A stretch of 64,000 nt of DNA from Sanguibacter suaedae (GCF_016342785.1 NZ_JAEINH010000002.1:158019-222018), one strand, 5' to 3'; shown: positions 1-7,877, numbered from the stretch's first letter. A program made the numbers and translations. The notes: generated from the letters alone by a model not told the origin.

Positions 1-485
1 CGACCGAGCCCGGCCGTGATGACCACGACGGCCACCGTGCCGACAGCCACCGCGACCCACTGCGCGGGCCGCAGCCGCTCCTTGAGGACGAGGACCGCGA
101 GGAGGACGGTGACGAGCGGGTTGATGAAGTACCCGAGCGCGGCGTCCACCACCTGGTCCGTGGTGATGCCGTACACGTAGACGATCCAGTTGGTGGCGAC
201 GAGCACCGCGGCGAGGGCCAGCGTGAGCAGGAGGCGGCGGTCGCGCAGGACCGCCGTGTAGGCGCCGAACTGACGGACGACGGCGAGGAGCAGCGCGCAC
301 AGGACGAGGCTCCACACCACGCGGTGGGCGATGATCTCGAGGGCGCTCGCGGGCTGGAGCAGGGGGAAGTACAGGGGGAGGACGCCCCACATCGCGTAGG
401 TGGTGACGCCGAGGAGCAGGCCCCAGCGCTCCGCGGGCGGTCTGACTCCGCCCTGCGGGAGGGGACGGCCGAGGGGTTCGCGCAC
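1..485 (-). CDS. rarD: RarD-like EamA-family permease, 5' part only
   Basis: The gene leaves the window at its left edge, so only about 161 N-terminal residues are visible of a family usually near 300 residues. I place the start at a GTG with GGGTGAG upstream; it gives a short hydrophilic tail and then the first membrane helix (ERWGLLLGVTTYAMWG). The HRVVWSL motif and the segment YVYGITTDQVVDAALGY are characteristic of RarD, a ten-helix drug/metabolite-superfamily carrier of the inner membrane. The name comes from an old chloramphenicol-resistance association; the true substrate is not known and cannot be read here. It diverges from the tRNA cluster to its right. Confidence 0.85.
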   Translation of the reverse strand, partial: MREPLGRPLPQGGVRPPAERWGLLLGVTTYAMWGVLPLYFPLLQPASALEIIAHRVVWSLVLCALLLAVVRQFGAYTAVLRDRRLLLTLALAAVLVATNWIVYVYGITTDQVVDAALGYFINPLVTVLLAVLVLKERLRPAQWVAVAVGTVAVVVITAGLG

Positions 486-631
486 GTGCTCACCCTACGG
501 GTGGCGGCGCACAGCGCTCGGTGCTGCAGCCGATTTCCGCCTGGGGCCTCGCTCTTGTATTGTGGGCTCGCTCCCGAAGGTTCGTACCGGCTCGCCGGTG
601 CGCTCTCGACGGAGTGCTGGAGAACTGGCCT

Positions 632-713
632 GGCAGCTTGCCCGAGCGGCCAAAGGGAGCTGACTGTAAATCAGCCGCGTCATGCTACGGGGGTTCGAAT
701 CCCTCAGCTGCCA
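632..713 (+). tRNA. tRNA-Tyr (anticodon GTA)
   Basis: A class II tRNA with a long variable arm. The acceptor arms GGCAGCT and AGCTGCC pair perfectly, the anticodon loop reads CTGTAAA, and the T arm contains GGTTCGAATCC. The discriminator base is A and the CCA tail is not encoded. A strong inverted repeat follows directly. Confidence 0.97.
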
Positions 714-717
714 CCCT

Positions 718-751
718 TGAGAGGCGCCGTCCCCAGGGACGGCGCCTCTCA
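718..751 (+). terminator. Inverted repeat after tRNA-Tyr
   Basis: Two perfectly complementary 16-nt arms (TGAGAGGCGCCGTCCC and its complement) separated by only two bases form a very stable hairpin five bases after the tRNA. There is no U-tract, as is common for actinobacterial terminators. It probably ends the tRNA-Tyr transcript or helps set its 3' end. Confidence 0.75.
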
Positions 752-818
752 GCATCCGGGTTCACGTCCTAGGGCGTGCGTCTCACGAGCGGATTTCGCT
801 CCGAGCGCCGTGTGCATG

Positions 819-824
819 TACAGT
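819..824 (+). promoter_or_regulatory. Possible -10 element for tRNA-Thr
   Basis: TACAGT lies 10 bases before the mature tRNA-Thr 5' end, a typical distance for a tRNA transcription start. A poor -35 candidate (TTCGCT) is 18 bases further upstream. Inferred from position and consensus only. Confidence 0.4.
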
Positions 825-834
825 TTTCCGCGCT

Positions 835-906
835 GCCCCCGTAGCTCAGTGGTAGAGCGCAGTCTTGGTAAGACTGAGGTCATGGGTCCGATTCCCATCG
901 GGGGCT
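835..906 (+). tRNA. tRNA-Thr (anticodon GGT)
   Basis: The acceptor arms GCCCCCG and CGGGGGC pair fully, the anticodon stem-loop is AGTCTTGGTAAGACT with GGT as anticodon, and the T arm reads TGGGTCCGATTCCCA. Its T loop is TCCGATT rather than the usual TTCGANN, a mild oddity. The discriminator is T and CCA is not encoded. Confidence 0.96.
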
Positions 907-971
907 CTGTTGGTGTGAAGGCGCTCGGCGTGGGAACATCTTTCCCTCGTCGAGCGTTGCGACATCGATGC

Positions 972-1048
972 GGCGGGGTAGCTCAGTTGGTCAGAGCGCA
1001 CGGCTCATAATCGTGAGGTCGCGGGTTCGAGCCCCGCCCCCGCTACCA
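972..1048 (+). tRNA. tRNA-Met, elongator type (anticodon CAT)
   Basis: The acceptor arms GGCGGGG and CCCCGCT pair with a G-U at position 1-72, the anticodon is CAT, and the T arm is GCGGGTTCGAGCCCCGC. The anticodon stem lacks the three G-C pairs of initiator tRNA, so this is the elongator. CCA is encoded here (the last three bases), unlike in the neighbouring tRNAs. tRNA-Thr, tRNA-Met and rpmG are probably co-transcribed, an arrangement common in Actinobacteria. Confidence 0.95.
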
Positions 1049-1130
1049 GTACTGAACACAACGCGTGCCGGCCGGCGGTGCGCGACAACGAAGCACGTTG
1101 CGCCCCGGCGGCGCGAGAGGTGGCAAGACC

Positions 1131-1301
1131 GTGGCAAGCAAGAGTGCAGACGTTCGCCCGAAGATCACGCTGGCATGCGTGGACTGCAAGGAGCGCAACT
1201 ACATCACCAAGAAGAACCGTCGGAACAACCCCGACCGTCTCGAGCTGGCAAAGTTCTGCCCGCGCTGCGGCAAGCACACCGCTCACCGCGAGACCCGCTG
1301 A
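1131..1301 (+). CDS. rpmG: 50S ribosomal protein L33
   Basis: A 56-residue zinc-ribbon form of L33 ([20 protein letters not shown] at the N-terminus). The first cysteine pair is C-V-D-C and the second is C-P-R-C near the C-terminus, which indicates the zinc-binding rather than the zinc-free paralogue. The GTG start is chosen because GAGAGG lies at a normal distance upstream and the length matches the family; in-frame extension would add an arginine- and glycine-rich leader not found in L33. It follows tRNA-Met directly and precedes the hadA/hadB pair, an order widely kept in Actinobacteria. Confidence 0.97.
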   Translation: MASKSADVRPKITLACVDCKERNYITKKNRRNNPDRLELAKFCPRCGKHTAHRETR

Positions 1302-1329
1302 TCCTCTCGGACAGGTTCACGCAGAAGCG

Positions 1330-1803
1330 ATGACTTCCTCCACGGTCAACCTCGACTACGTCGGGCGCGAGTATCCGGCAGCCGCTCCGTACTCGGTCGG
1401 CCGTGAGAAGGTCAGGGAGTTCGCCTCCGCTGTCGGTTCGACCCACCCCGCGCACCACGACGTGGTCACTGCGCGGGGTTTGGGCTATCCGGACCTGGTC
1501 GCCCCGCCGACGTTCGCGGTGATCATCGCGCAGCGCGCGGAGGCCCAGTACATCGAGGACCCCGCGGCCCGCGTCGACTTCACGCGGGTGGTCCACGCGG
1601 ACGAGCGGTTCACGCACCACCGGCCCATCCACGCCGGCGACGAGCTCGTCACGGTGCTCCACGTCGACTCGATCACGGAGCGGGCGGGCCTGGCCATGGT
1701 CACCACCCGCTGCGAGATCTCGGCGGTGGTTGCCGAGCAGGCCGCCACGGAGCCGGTCGCGACCGTGGTGTCCACCCTCGCGGTGCGAGGAGAGGGACTG
1801 TGA
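1330..1803 (+). CDS. HadA/HadC-type MaoC-like dehydratase subunit
   Basis: A 157-residue protein with the N-terminal hot-dog fold of the FAS1-like dehydratase family: an APPTFAVII segment early on, then HHRPIHAGDEL and a long central helix. In mycobacteria HadA and HadC are the structural subunits that pair with catalytic HadB in the (3R)-hydroxyacyl-ACP dehydratase of type II fatty-acid synthesis. The subunit shown here lacks the hydratase-2 catalytic motif, which is in the next gene. The two genes overlap by GTGA, indicating translational coupling and a 1:1 complex. The organism shows no sign of mycolic acids, so the native substrate (an acyl-ACP or acyl-CoA) is uncertain. The ATG is preceded by only a weak ribosome-binding site. 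Confidence 0.85.
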   Translation: MTSSTVNLDYVGREYPAAAPYSVGREKVREFASAVGSTHPAHHDVVTARGLGYPDLVAPPTFAVIIAQRAEAQYIEDPAARVDFTRVVHADERFTHHRPIHAGDELVTVLHVDSITERAGLAMVTTRCEISAVVAEQAATEPVATVVSTLAVRGEGL

Positions 1804-2237
1804 CGGAGCAGGGGCCCGGCCGCCCCAGCCTCGCATCCCTGTCCGTCGGTGACGCGGTCGGCTCCCGCACGGTCGAGGTGGACCGCGCGCGGCTCGTCCG
1901 GTACGCCGGTGCGAGCGGGGACTTCAACCCCATCCACTGGAACGACGAGCTCGCCCGCGGAGTCGGTCTGCCCGGGGTCATCGCCCACGGGATGTTCACG
2001 ATGGCCGCGGCGGTCGCGCTCGTCGAGGACTGGGCCGGGGACCCGGGGGCGGTCGTCGACTATCAGACCCGCTTCACGCGCCCCGTCCCCGTCCCGGCGA
2101 CCGGTGTCACCACCATCGAGGTCTCGGCCGTCGTCGGCGCGCTCGACCCCGATGCCGGGACCGTCCGGGTCGACCTCACCGCCACGTGCGAGGGCGCCCG
2201 CGTGCTCGGCAAGTCGCAGGCCGTCGTCCGCCTCTGA
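1800..2237 (+). CDS. HadB-type MaoC dehydratase, catalytic subunit
   Basis: A 145-residue MaoC hot-dog protein carrying the hydratase-2 motif YAGASGDFNPIHWND, where Asp and His form the catalytic dyad that removes water from a (3R)-3-hydroxyacyl thioester. The GTG start overlaps the stop of the upstream subunit by four bases (GTGA). Together the two are expected to form a heterodimeric dehydratase in the cytoplasm. The pair usually lies between rpmG and murB in Actinobacteria; here murB is displaced by about 5.6 kb of inserted genes. Confidence 0.9.
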   Translation: MTEQGPGRPSLASLSVGDAVGSRTVEVDRARLVRYAGASGDFNPIHWNDELARGVGLPGVIAHGMFTMAAAVALVEDWAGDPGAVVDYQTRFTRPVPVPATGVTTIEVSAVVGALDPDAGTVRVDLTATCEGARVLGKSQAVVRL

Positions 2238-2395
2238 GCTCCGCTGTCGGAGGTCCACCAGGGTCCGCCCGTGCAGCCGCGGGACCTCGGGTCCGATCGG
2301 GGACCCCCGAGGCCTTCCCCTCGTGGGAGCGTTCCCTCTACGGTGGGGTGCAGCAGACACCGCCGTCTGCCCGGCACACCTCAGGGAGCGCACCC

Positions 2396-3868
2396 ATGAG
2401 CATCGGTGACGAACCACGCACAGGCCCGAGCACCACCCACCCGCGAGCGCTCAGCCGCCGAGGGTTCCTCACCCTCACCGCCGGCACGGCGGCGGCCATG
2501 GCCGTCGGCACGCAGGGAGCGCACGCCGCACCCGCCGCCGGCGACGTCGCCGGGCACGGACGTCCAGGCCGCAGGCGAGGGGCACTCGCGTTCCTCGATG
2601 CGGCATCCCGTGCCTACCCGGAGGCGAACACCGGGCCGCGGCTCGCCCAGAGCTACGCCGACCAGCTGGGCCTGTTCTCCACCGCCTTCGTCTACGACAA
2701 CGCGCTGGCGGTCTGCGCGTACCTCGCCGACGGCCGGTCCCGGCTGGCCGACGCCCGGGCGCTCGGTGACGGCCTCGTCTACGCGATGGAGCACGACCCC
2801 GGGTACTCCGACGGACGTCTGCGGCAGGCCTACAACGTCGGGCCGTACGTCTTCTACGACGGCACCCCGCAGAATCACGGGCTCGTCCTGCCGGACGGGA
2901 GCGCGAACATCGGGTGGCAGTTCGGGTTCCTCGGGACCGCGGTCGGGGACATGGCATGGCCGGGCATCGCCCTCGTCCAGCTCTACGAGGCCACCCGGGA
3001 TCGCACCTACCTGCACGCCGCCGTCCGCATCGGGGAGTGGATCACGGACCGCACCTGGTCCACCCAGCCGCTGGGTGGCTTCTCCCTGGGTGTGGACGGG
3101 CAGGACGTCTCGCTGCCCAACGGGTCCACGGAGCACAACATCGACTGCGTGAGCTTCTTCACGCAGCTGCGCAGCGCGACGCGTGACGACCGGTGGCGCC
3201 TCGCGTCCGACCACGCCTACGCGTTCCTCGGCCGCATGTGGAACGACGTCGAGGGCTACTTCTACACCGGGACCAACGACGGCGTGGTCATCAACCCCGA
3301 GCCCCTCCCTCTGGACCCGCAGACGTGGAGCTGGTTGACGCTCCGTGAGGACCGGTACGTGGAGAGCCTCGACTGGGCCGCTAGCGCACTGGCCGTGACG
3401 GACACGGCGGCCAGCCCGAACTCGCAGGTCCCCGAGGGCGTCTCGGTCTCGGGCGTGACGTTCAGCACGGGCAGCCTCACGTCGACGGCGTCCTACAACG
3501 ACCTCCCCGTGAACCCGGACGGTGTGTGGATGGAGGGCACGGCGCAGCTGGCCACCGCCCTCGCTGACCGAGACCGGTGCGGCAAGGGCTGGGGACGGTC
3601 GCGCTCGCGGGGACGTGGCGGCCGTGCAGGCGGGCGGGCGCAGGTGCGTGCGCTCCTCGCCGAGGTCGAGGTCGCGCAGGCCCGCCTCGGGGCGGGCCAG
3701 ACCATGGGAGGTGCGCCGCTCCCGGAGCGCAGCGGGATCGTCGCGGCCTCGAGCCTCATCGACTCCGGGTTCGGGTTCGGCTACTTCCAGGTGCAGCACG
3801 TCGGTGCGACGTCCTGGTACGTCATGGCGGACCGTCGGGTGAACCCGATGCGGCGCGGCGGCATCTGA
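2396..3868 (+). CDS. Tat-exported six-hairpin glycosidase-like protein
   Basis: A 490-residue exported protein. The N-terminus has a twin-arginine signal (SRRGFLTL, arginines at residues 21-22), a hydrophobic alanine-rich stretch and a probable AHA-A cleavage site near residue 44. The mature part is alpha-helical with repeated aromatic and glycine segments (NVGPYVFYDGTPQNHG, HNIDCVSFFTQLR), as seen in (alpha/alpha)6-toroid enzymes and lyases; I cannot name a family or substrate. Around bases 3591-3637 the protein turns into a basic Arg/Gly run (GRSRSRGRGGRAGGR), while the +1 frame there reads GDGRARGDVAAVQAG. That suggests two compensating indels or sequence errors. No signal for binding to the cell wall is visible. 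The ATG is preceded by CAGGGAGCG. Confidence 0.65.
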   Translation: MSIGDEPRTGPSTTHPRALSRRGFLTLTAGTAAAMAVGTQGAHAAPAAGDVAGHGRPGRRRGALAFLDAASRAYPEANTGPRLAQSYADQLGLFSTAFVYDNALAVCAYLADGRSRLADARALGDGLVYAMEHDPGYSDGRLRQAYNVGPYVFYDGTPQNHGLVLPDGSANIGWQFGFLGTAVGDMAWPGIALVQLYEATRDRTYLHAAVRIGEWITDRTWSTQPLGGFSLGVDGQDVSLPNGSTEHNIDCVSFFTQLRSATRDDRWRLASDHAYAFLGRMWNDVEGYFYTGTNDGVVINPEPLPLDPQTWSWLTLREDRYVESLDWAASALAVTDTAASPNSQVPEGVSVSGVTFSTGSLTSTASYNDLPVNPDGVWMEGTAQLATALADRDRCGKGWGRSRSRGRGGRAGGRAQVRALLAEVEVAQARLGAGQTMGGAPLPERSGIVAASSLIDSGFGFGYFQVQHVGATSWYVMADRRVNPMRRGGI

Positions 3869-3895
3869 CCCGCGGGTCAGGTCCCGTCCCGCGGG

Positions 3896-4978
3896 TCAGG
3901 CGGGCGCCGGGCCCGTCGTGGTCCCGACCTCGAGGGTGACGGGGAGGTGCACGGCCTCGGGCGGGTCCCCCGCGAGGAGGCCCGCGACGGCTCGGCCGAG
4001 CGCCGCGCCCTTCTCGGCGAGGGGTTGGCGCACGGTGGTCAGGCGGTCGGTCCCGAGCCACGGCAGGTCGAGCCCGTCGAATCCTGCGACGGAGACGTCC
4101 TCGGGGACCCGCAGCCCGAGCTCCCGAGCGCCGAGGATCGCACCCGCGGCGAGGAGGTCGGACTGGGCGATGATCGCGGTGGGGCGCGTCGCCGGGCCGG
4201 GGTGCCGTGCGGGGGAGAGCAGCGCGAGGGCCGCCTCCTTGCCGTGCTCGACGAGCGAGGCCTCGGCCTCCCACACCGTGACGGGGTCGAGCCCGGCGTC
4301 GGCGAGTCCCTGGAGGCGGTGCCGTGTGGGTGTCCAGTCCACCTCGTCGGGGACGGCCCCGGTGACGTCCCCGGAGCGCCTGTGGGTCCCGAAGGGCAGG
4401 GTGACGACAGCCACCCGCTCGTGGCCGAGGCCGGTGATGTGCCGGGCGAGCTCGGCGGTGCCCGCGCGGTCGTCGATCCCCACGAGGGGGACGTCGGGGA
4501 CGTGGCGTCCCTCGCCGATGACGACGGGGACCCCGCGGCGTCGGAGAGCCGTGAGCGTGGGGTCCTCGGCGTGCACGCCCCAGATGAGGATGGCGACGTC
4601 CATCGCGGCGCTCTCGACGAGGGGGTCGACGACGCGCTTGCCTTCCTCGGAAGGAGCGCCGGGGATGAGGAGGACGCCGAGGCCGAGCGACCCGAGGGTG
4701 CTCGCGAGCCCGTCGAGGACCTGCACGGAGACGGGGTCCCGGAAGCTGCGTCGCAGCTGGTCGCCGATGACGACGCCGACGATCCCGGAGCGGCCGGACC
4801 GCAGCTGGCGTCCGAGCGGGTTGGGGCCCCGGTACCCGAGGTCCTGCGCCGCGGCGAGGACCTTGGAACGGGTCTTCTCCGCGATGGGGCCGGACGCGGA
4901 GAACGCGAGGGACGCCGTCGAGAGCGACACCCCGGCGGCCTCGGCGACGTGGGCGAGGGTGGGTCGGTGTGCGGGCAC
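3896..4978 (-). CDS. LacI-family transcriptional regulator
   Basis: A 360-residue regulator of standard LacI layout. The N-terminal helix-turn-helix is TLAHVAEAAGVSLSTASLAF, followed by the hinge helix region NPLGRQLRSGRSG and a periplasmic-binding-protein-like effector domain (VGVVIGDQ to the C-terminus) of the type that binds sugars or nucleosides. It is divergent from two MFS permeases, and two identical TCGAATCGATTCGA palindromes lie between them, so autoregulation and control of the permeases is the natural inference. The effector is not determinable. The Gly-Pro-rich C-terminus ends 27 bases from the convergent Tat-exported protein gene. Confidence 0.92.
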   Translation of the reverse strand: MPAHRPTLAHVAEAAGVSLSTASLAFSASGPIAEKTRSKVLAAAQDLGYRGPNPLGRQLRSGRSGIVGVVIGDQLRRSFRDPVSVQVLDGLASTLGSLGLGVLLIPGAPSEEGKRVVDPLVESAAMDVAILIWGVHAEDPTLTALRRRGVPVVIGEGRHVPDVPLVGIDDRAGTAELARHITGLGHERVAVVTLPFGTHRRSGDVTGAVPDEVDWTPTRHRLQGLADAGLDPVTVWEAEASLVEHGKEAALALLSPARHPGPATRPTAIIAQSDLLAAGAILGARELGLRVPEDVSVAGFDGLDLPWLGTDRLTTVRQPLAEKGAALGRAVAGLLAGDPPEAVHLPVTLEVGTTTGPAPA

Positions 4979-5051
4979 TGGACCTCCTCACTCTTCATCC
5001 CGTCCGTGATTGACGGACGCCGCCAGCGTACCGGAGAATCGTCGTCGAACC

Positions 5052-5065
5052 TCGAATCGATTCGA
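5052..5065. promoter_or_regulatory. LacI operator 1
   Basis: A perfect 14-bp palindrome TCGAATCGATTCGA in the divergent region. The central CG step flanked by A/T matches the known style of LacI-family operators, in which the hinge helices open the central CpG. It is nearer the regulator gene. Confidence 0.8.
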
Positions 5066-5085
5066 CGGAGCATCAGCGCGGGGTA

Positions 5086-5099
5086 TCGAATCGATTCGA
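5086..5099. promoter_or_regulatory. LacI operator 2
   Basis: An exact second copy of TCGAATCGATTCGA, centre to centre 34 bp from the first, about 3.2 helical turns. It ends nine bases before the ribosome-binding site of the first permease gene. Binding here would block transcription or its early elongation towards the permeases. Confidence 0.8.
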
Positions 5100-5121
5100 A
5101 GACTCTCGGAAGGAACCACCC

Positions 5122-6567
5122 ATCACGGCCTCGACCACCCCCGAGCAGAAGGTCCACCGCGCGCGCGTCGGACTCCTCGGGCTCTTCCTCCTGCTCGGCA
5201 TGAGCATCTCCAGCTGGCTCGCCCGGCTCCCGTCCGTCCGCGAGGCGCTCGGCCTCTCCTCCAGCGAGCTCGGCCTCGTCCTCCTCGCCGGGGCCGTCGG
5301 CTCCCTCATCGCCGTCACCCTCGCCGGCGGGCTCGTCCAACGGTTCGGCGGCCGCGCCGTCCTCACCGTCGGAGCCCTGGGCATCCTCGTCTCGTTCGTC
5401 CTCGAGGGCCTCGGCCCCGCCATCGGGTCAGTGCCCGTCCTCGCCGTCGGCATCTTCCTCAACGGCGCCTCGGTCGCCATCACCAACGTGCCCCAGAACG
5501 TCGAGACCGCCGCCGTCGAGCGACGCATGGGCCGCGCGGTGCTCTCGCAGTTCCACGCGGCGTTCTCCATCGGAGCCGTCCTCGGGTCCCTCGTCGGGGC
5601 CGCGTGCGCCGCAGCCGACGTCTCCCTCCTCGTCCAGTTCACCGTCACCGGCGTGGTCGCCACCGTGTGGCGCCTCCTGAGCATCCCGCACGTCATCCTC
5701 GACACCCACCTGTCCGACGAGGTCCGCTGGGACCGCGCCGTCGACGCACGCACCGCCCGCGTCCGCCGGGCCGAGATCCGCGCCGGCGTCGTCGTCCCCG
5801 AGCCCGGGACCACGGGCGCGCGCGCCGCCATGTCCGCCCGGACCGCCCGCCTCGGTGCCGCGCTCGGCGCGTGGCGCGAGCCGCGCACCCTCTACGTCGG
5901 CGTCGTCGTGCTCGCGGCCGCCCTCTCCGAGGGGTCCGCGAACAACTGGCTCAACCTCGCCGTCGTCAACGACTTCGGACGCACGGAGTCCGTCGGGGCG
6001 CTCGTCTTCGGCGGGTTCGTCACCGCGATGACGCTCGTACGGCTCCTCGGCACCCGTCTCATCGACAGCCTCGGACGGGTCGCCGTCCTGCGCCTCTCCG
6101 GCGCGGTGTCCATCGTCGGCCTCCTGCTCTTCGGGTTCGCACCCAGCTTCCCGCTCGCCTGCGCCGGGGTGCTCATGTGGGGAGCGGGTGCTGCGCTCGC
6201 CGTCCCCCTGGGGATCGCCGCCGCGTCCGACGACCCGCTCCGGGCGGCCGCCCGCGTGTCCGTCGTCTCGGCCTTCGCGTCCATGGCCTCGCTCGCCGCG
6301 CCGCCCCTCCTCGGCTTCGCCGCCGAGCACGTGGGCGAGCGGCTCGCCCTGACGTCGATCGTGGTCGCCATGGTCGCCAGCGTCCTGCTCTCCAGGCACG
6401 TCGCCAGGGAGACGCCGGAGCCCGCGGCCGCCTCGCACCCGTCGGAGCACGCACAGGCGGTCGACGAGGCCGAGGCCGTCCGCGACGTCGAGATCGCGGT
6501 CGCGACCACGACGGTCCCCACCGTTCCCACCGACCTCACCGACCCCACCGACCCGGAGAAGCCATGA
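5122..6567 (+). CDS. MFS permease (YbjJ-like), apparent AUC start
   Basis: A twelve-helix major-facilitator permease, 481 residues if it begins at ATC. The reading frame has no ATG, GTG or TTG before an internal Met (base 5200), and starting there would delete most of transmembrane helix 1 (VGLLGLFLLLGMSISSW). A strong ribosome-binding site, GGAAGGA, sits seven bases before ATC, exactly where an ATG would be expected. So this is either a true non-canonical start, a start-codon mutation or a base error. Motif A-like sequence (GGLVQRFGGRAVL) and the WLARLPSVR segment match the downstream permease and the YbjJ/fucose-permease-like branch. The C-terminal tail is hydrophilic and Thr/Pro rich. Its stop overlaps the next start (ATGA). 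Confidence 0.85.
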   Translation: MTASTTPEQKVHRARVGLLGLFLLLGMSISSWLARLPSVREALGLSSSELGLVLLAGAVGSLIAVTLAGGLVQRFGGRAVLTVGALGILVSFVLEGLGPAIGSVPVLAVGIFLNGASVAITNVPQNVETAAVERRMGRAVLSQFHAAFSIGAVLGSLVGAACAAADVSLLVQFTVTGVVATVWRLLSIPHVILDTHLSDEVRWDRAVDARTARVRRAEIRAGVVVPEPGTTGARAAMSARTARLGAALGAWREPRTLYVGVVVLAAALSEGSANNWLNLAVVNDFGRTESVGALVFGGFVTAMTLVRLLGTRLIDSLGRVAVLRLSGAVSIVGLLLFGFAPSFPLACAGVLMWGAGAALAVPLGIAAASDDPLRAAARVSVVSAFASMASLAAPPLLGFAAEHVGERLALTSIVVAMVASVLLSRHVARETPEPAAASHPSEHAQAVDEAEAVRDVEIAVATTTVPTVPTDLTDPTDPEKP

Positions 6568-7868
6568 CCACGCCGAAGACGACCGCCGGGGATCCCGTGC
6601 TCCGTGCCGCGGTCCGCGCCGTCTACGCGATCTTCTTCCTCAGCGGGTTCAACTTCGCCAACTGGGCGTCCCGCATCCCCCTCGTGCGCGACCTCCTGGG
6701 GTTCTCGCCCGCGGAGATGGGGCGGCTCATGCTCGTCGCCGCCGTCGGGTCGCTCCTCTCGCTGCCCCTGTCCGGCTGGATCGTGCAGCGCTTCGGTGCC
6801 CGCCGGGCGATCGGCGGGTTCGCGGCGGTGAACGTCGTGGGCTTCGCGGGCGCGGCGTGGGGCGTCACCGAGGGGTCGCTCCCCGTGACCCTCGTCGCGC
6901 TCTTCCTCTCGGGGGTGGGGATCGGGGTGTGGGACGCCGCCATGAACCTCGAGGGCGCGGCCGTCGAGCAGCGGCTCGGTCGCTCGATCATGCCCCGCTT
7001 CCACGCGAGCTTCTCCTTCGGGACCATGGCCGGCGCCGGGCTCGGGGCCGTCGCCTCCGCGCTCGACGTCTCCCTCGTCGCGCACGTGGGCACCGCGGTC
7101 CTCGTCGCGCTCGTGCTCGTCCTCCTCGCCCTCCGGCACGTCCTGCCCGACGCGGAGGCGACCGCGGTCGAGACCGCGGCGGACGACGCGGGACCGTCCG
7201 CCGACCCGGCGCTGGCCGCCGGGGCCGCCGGCACTGGTGGCACCGTCGGAGCCGTCGGTGCCGCTGACGGCCGACCCAATCCGTTCGGGGCGTGGCTCGA
7301 GCCGCGCACCCTGCTCATCGGTCTCGTGGTCCTCGCCGCCGCGCTCACGGAGGGCGCTGCGAACGATTGGCTGAGCATCGCGGTCGTCGACGGCTTCGAC
7401 GCCTCCCACACGGCCGGCGCCGTCGGCCTCGGCGTGTTCCTCACCGCCATGACCGGGATGCGGCTGCTCGGGACGGCCCTCCTCGACCGGTACGGCCGGG
7501 TCGCGGTCCTGCGCCTCTCCGCGGCGCTCGCACTCGTCGGTCTGGGCATCTTCGGGCTCGTGCCCTGGCTCCCGCTCGCGCTCGTGGGCGTCGTCCTCTG
7601 GGGCTGCGGGGCCGCTCTCGGGTTCCCCGTGGGGATGAGCGCCGCGAGCGACGACCCCCGGCACGCCGCCGCCCGGCTGAGCGTCGTCTCCACCATCGGG
7701 TACACGGCGTTCTTCGCCGGACCGCCCGTGCTCGGGGAGCTCGCCGACCACATCGGGTACCGGCACGCCCTCCTCGCCATCGCGGTCCCCGTCGTGCTCG
7801 GGCTGCTCTTCGCGCGCGCCGCGGCCGCCCCGCCCGCCGAGCGCTCGCTCGACGCGGTCGCCAACTAG
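6564..7868 (+). CDS. MFS permease, tandem paralogue
   Basis: A 434-residue permease clearly homologous to the preceding gene: the pairs NWASRIPLVRDLLGFSPAEMG / SWLARLPSVREALGLSSSELG, EPRTLLIGLVVLAAALTEGA and ANDWLSIAVV line up throughout. A long hydrophilic Ala/Gly-rich loop (about residues 205-235) separates the two six-helix halves. The ATG overlaps the upstream stop by four bases, so its translation is probably coupled to that of its neighbour. The pair likely arose by tandem duplication; whether they act separately or as a heteromer is unknown. Substrate probably a sugar or sugar acid given the LacI context, but this is inference. Confidence 0.88.
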   Translation: MTTPKTTAGDPVLRAAVRAVYAIFFLSGFNFANWASRIPLVRDLLGFSPAEMGRLMLVAAVGSLLSLPLSGWIVQRFGARRAIGGFAAVNVVGFAGAAWGVTEGSLPVTLVALFLSGVGIGVWDAAMNLEGAAVEQRLGRSIMPRFHASFSFGTMAGAGLGAVASALDVSLVAHVGTAVLVALVLVLLALRHVLPDAEATAVETAADDAGPSADPALAAGAAGTGGTVGAVGAADGRPNPFGAWLEPRTLLIGLVVLAAALTEGAANDWLSIAVVDGFDASHTAGAVGLGVFLTAMTGMRLLGTALLDRYGRVAVLRLSAALALVGLGIFGLVPWLPLALVGVVLWGCGAALGFPVGMSAASDDPRHAAARLSVVSTIGYTAFFAGPPVLGELADHIGYRHALLAIAVPVVLGLLFARAAAAPPAERSLDAVAN

Positions 7869-7877
7869 GCTGGCGGC

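Noticed and set aside
972-1048. Reading the CAT tRNA as initiator tRNA-Met or tRNA-Ile2
   Set aside because: No three consecutive G-C pairs in the anticodon stem, and the acceptor 1-72 pair is G-U; the body matches actinobacterial elongator tRNA-Met.
5200-5202. Internal ATG as start of the first permease
   Set aside because: It would remove most of transmembrane helix 1 and has no ribosome-binding site; the ATC with GGAAGGA fits homology better, though it is non-canonical.
5010-7868. An apparent 952-residue fusion upstream of the second permease
   Set aside because: The N-terminal part is an Arg/Pro-rich shadow of the first permease in another frame; the real second permease starts at the ATGA overlap.
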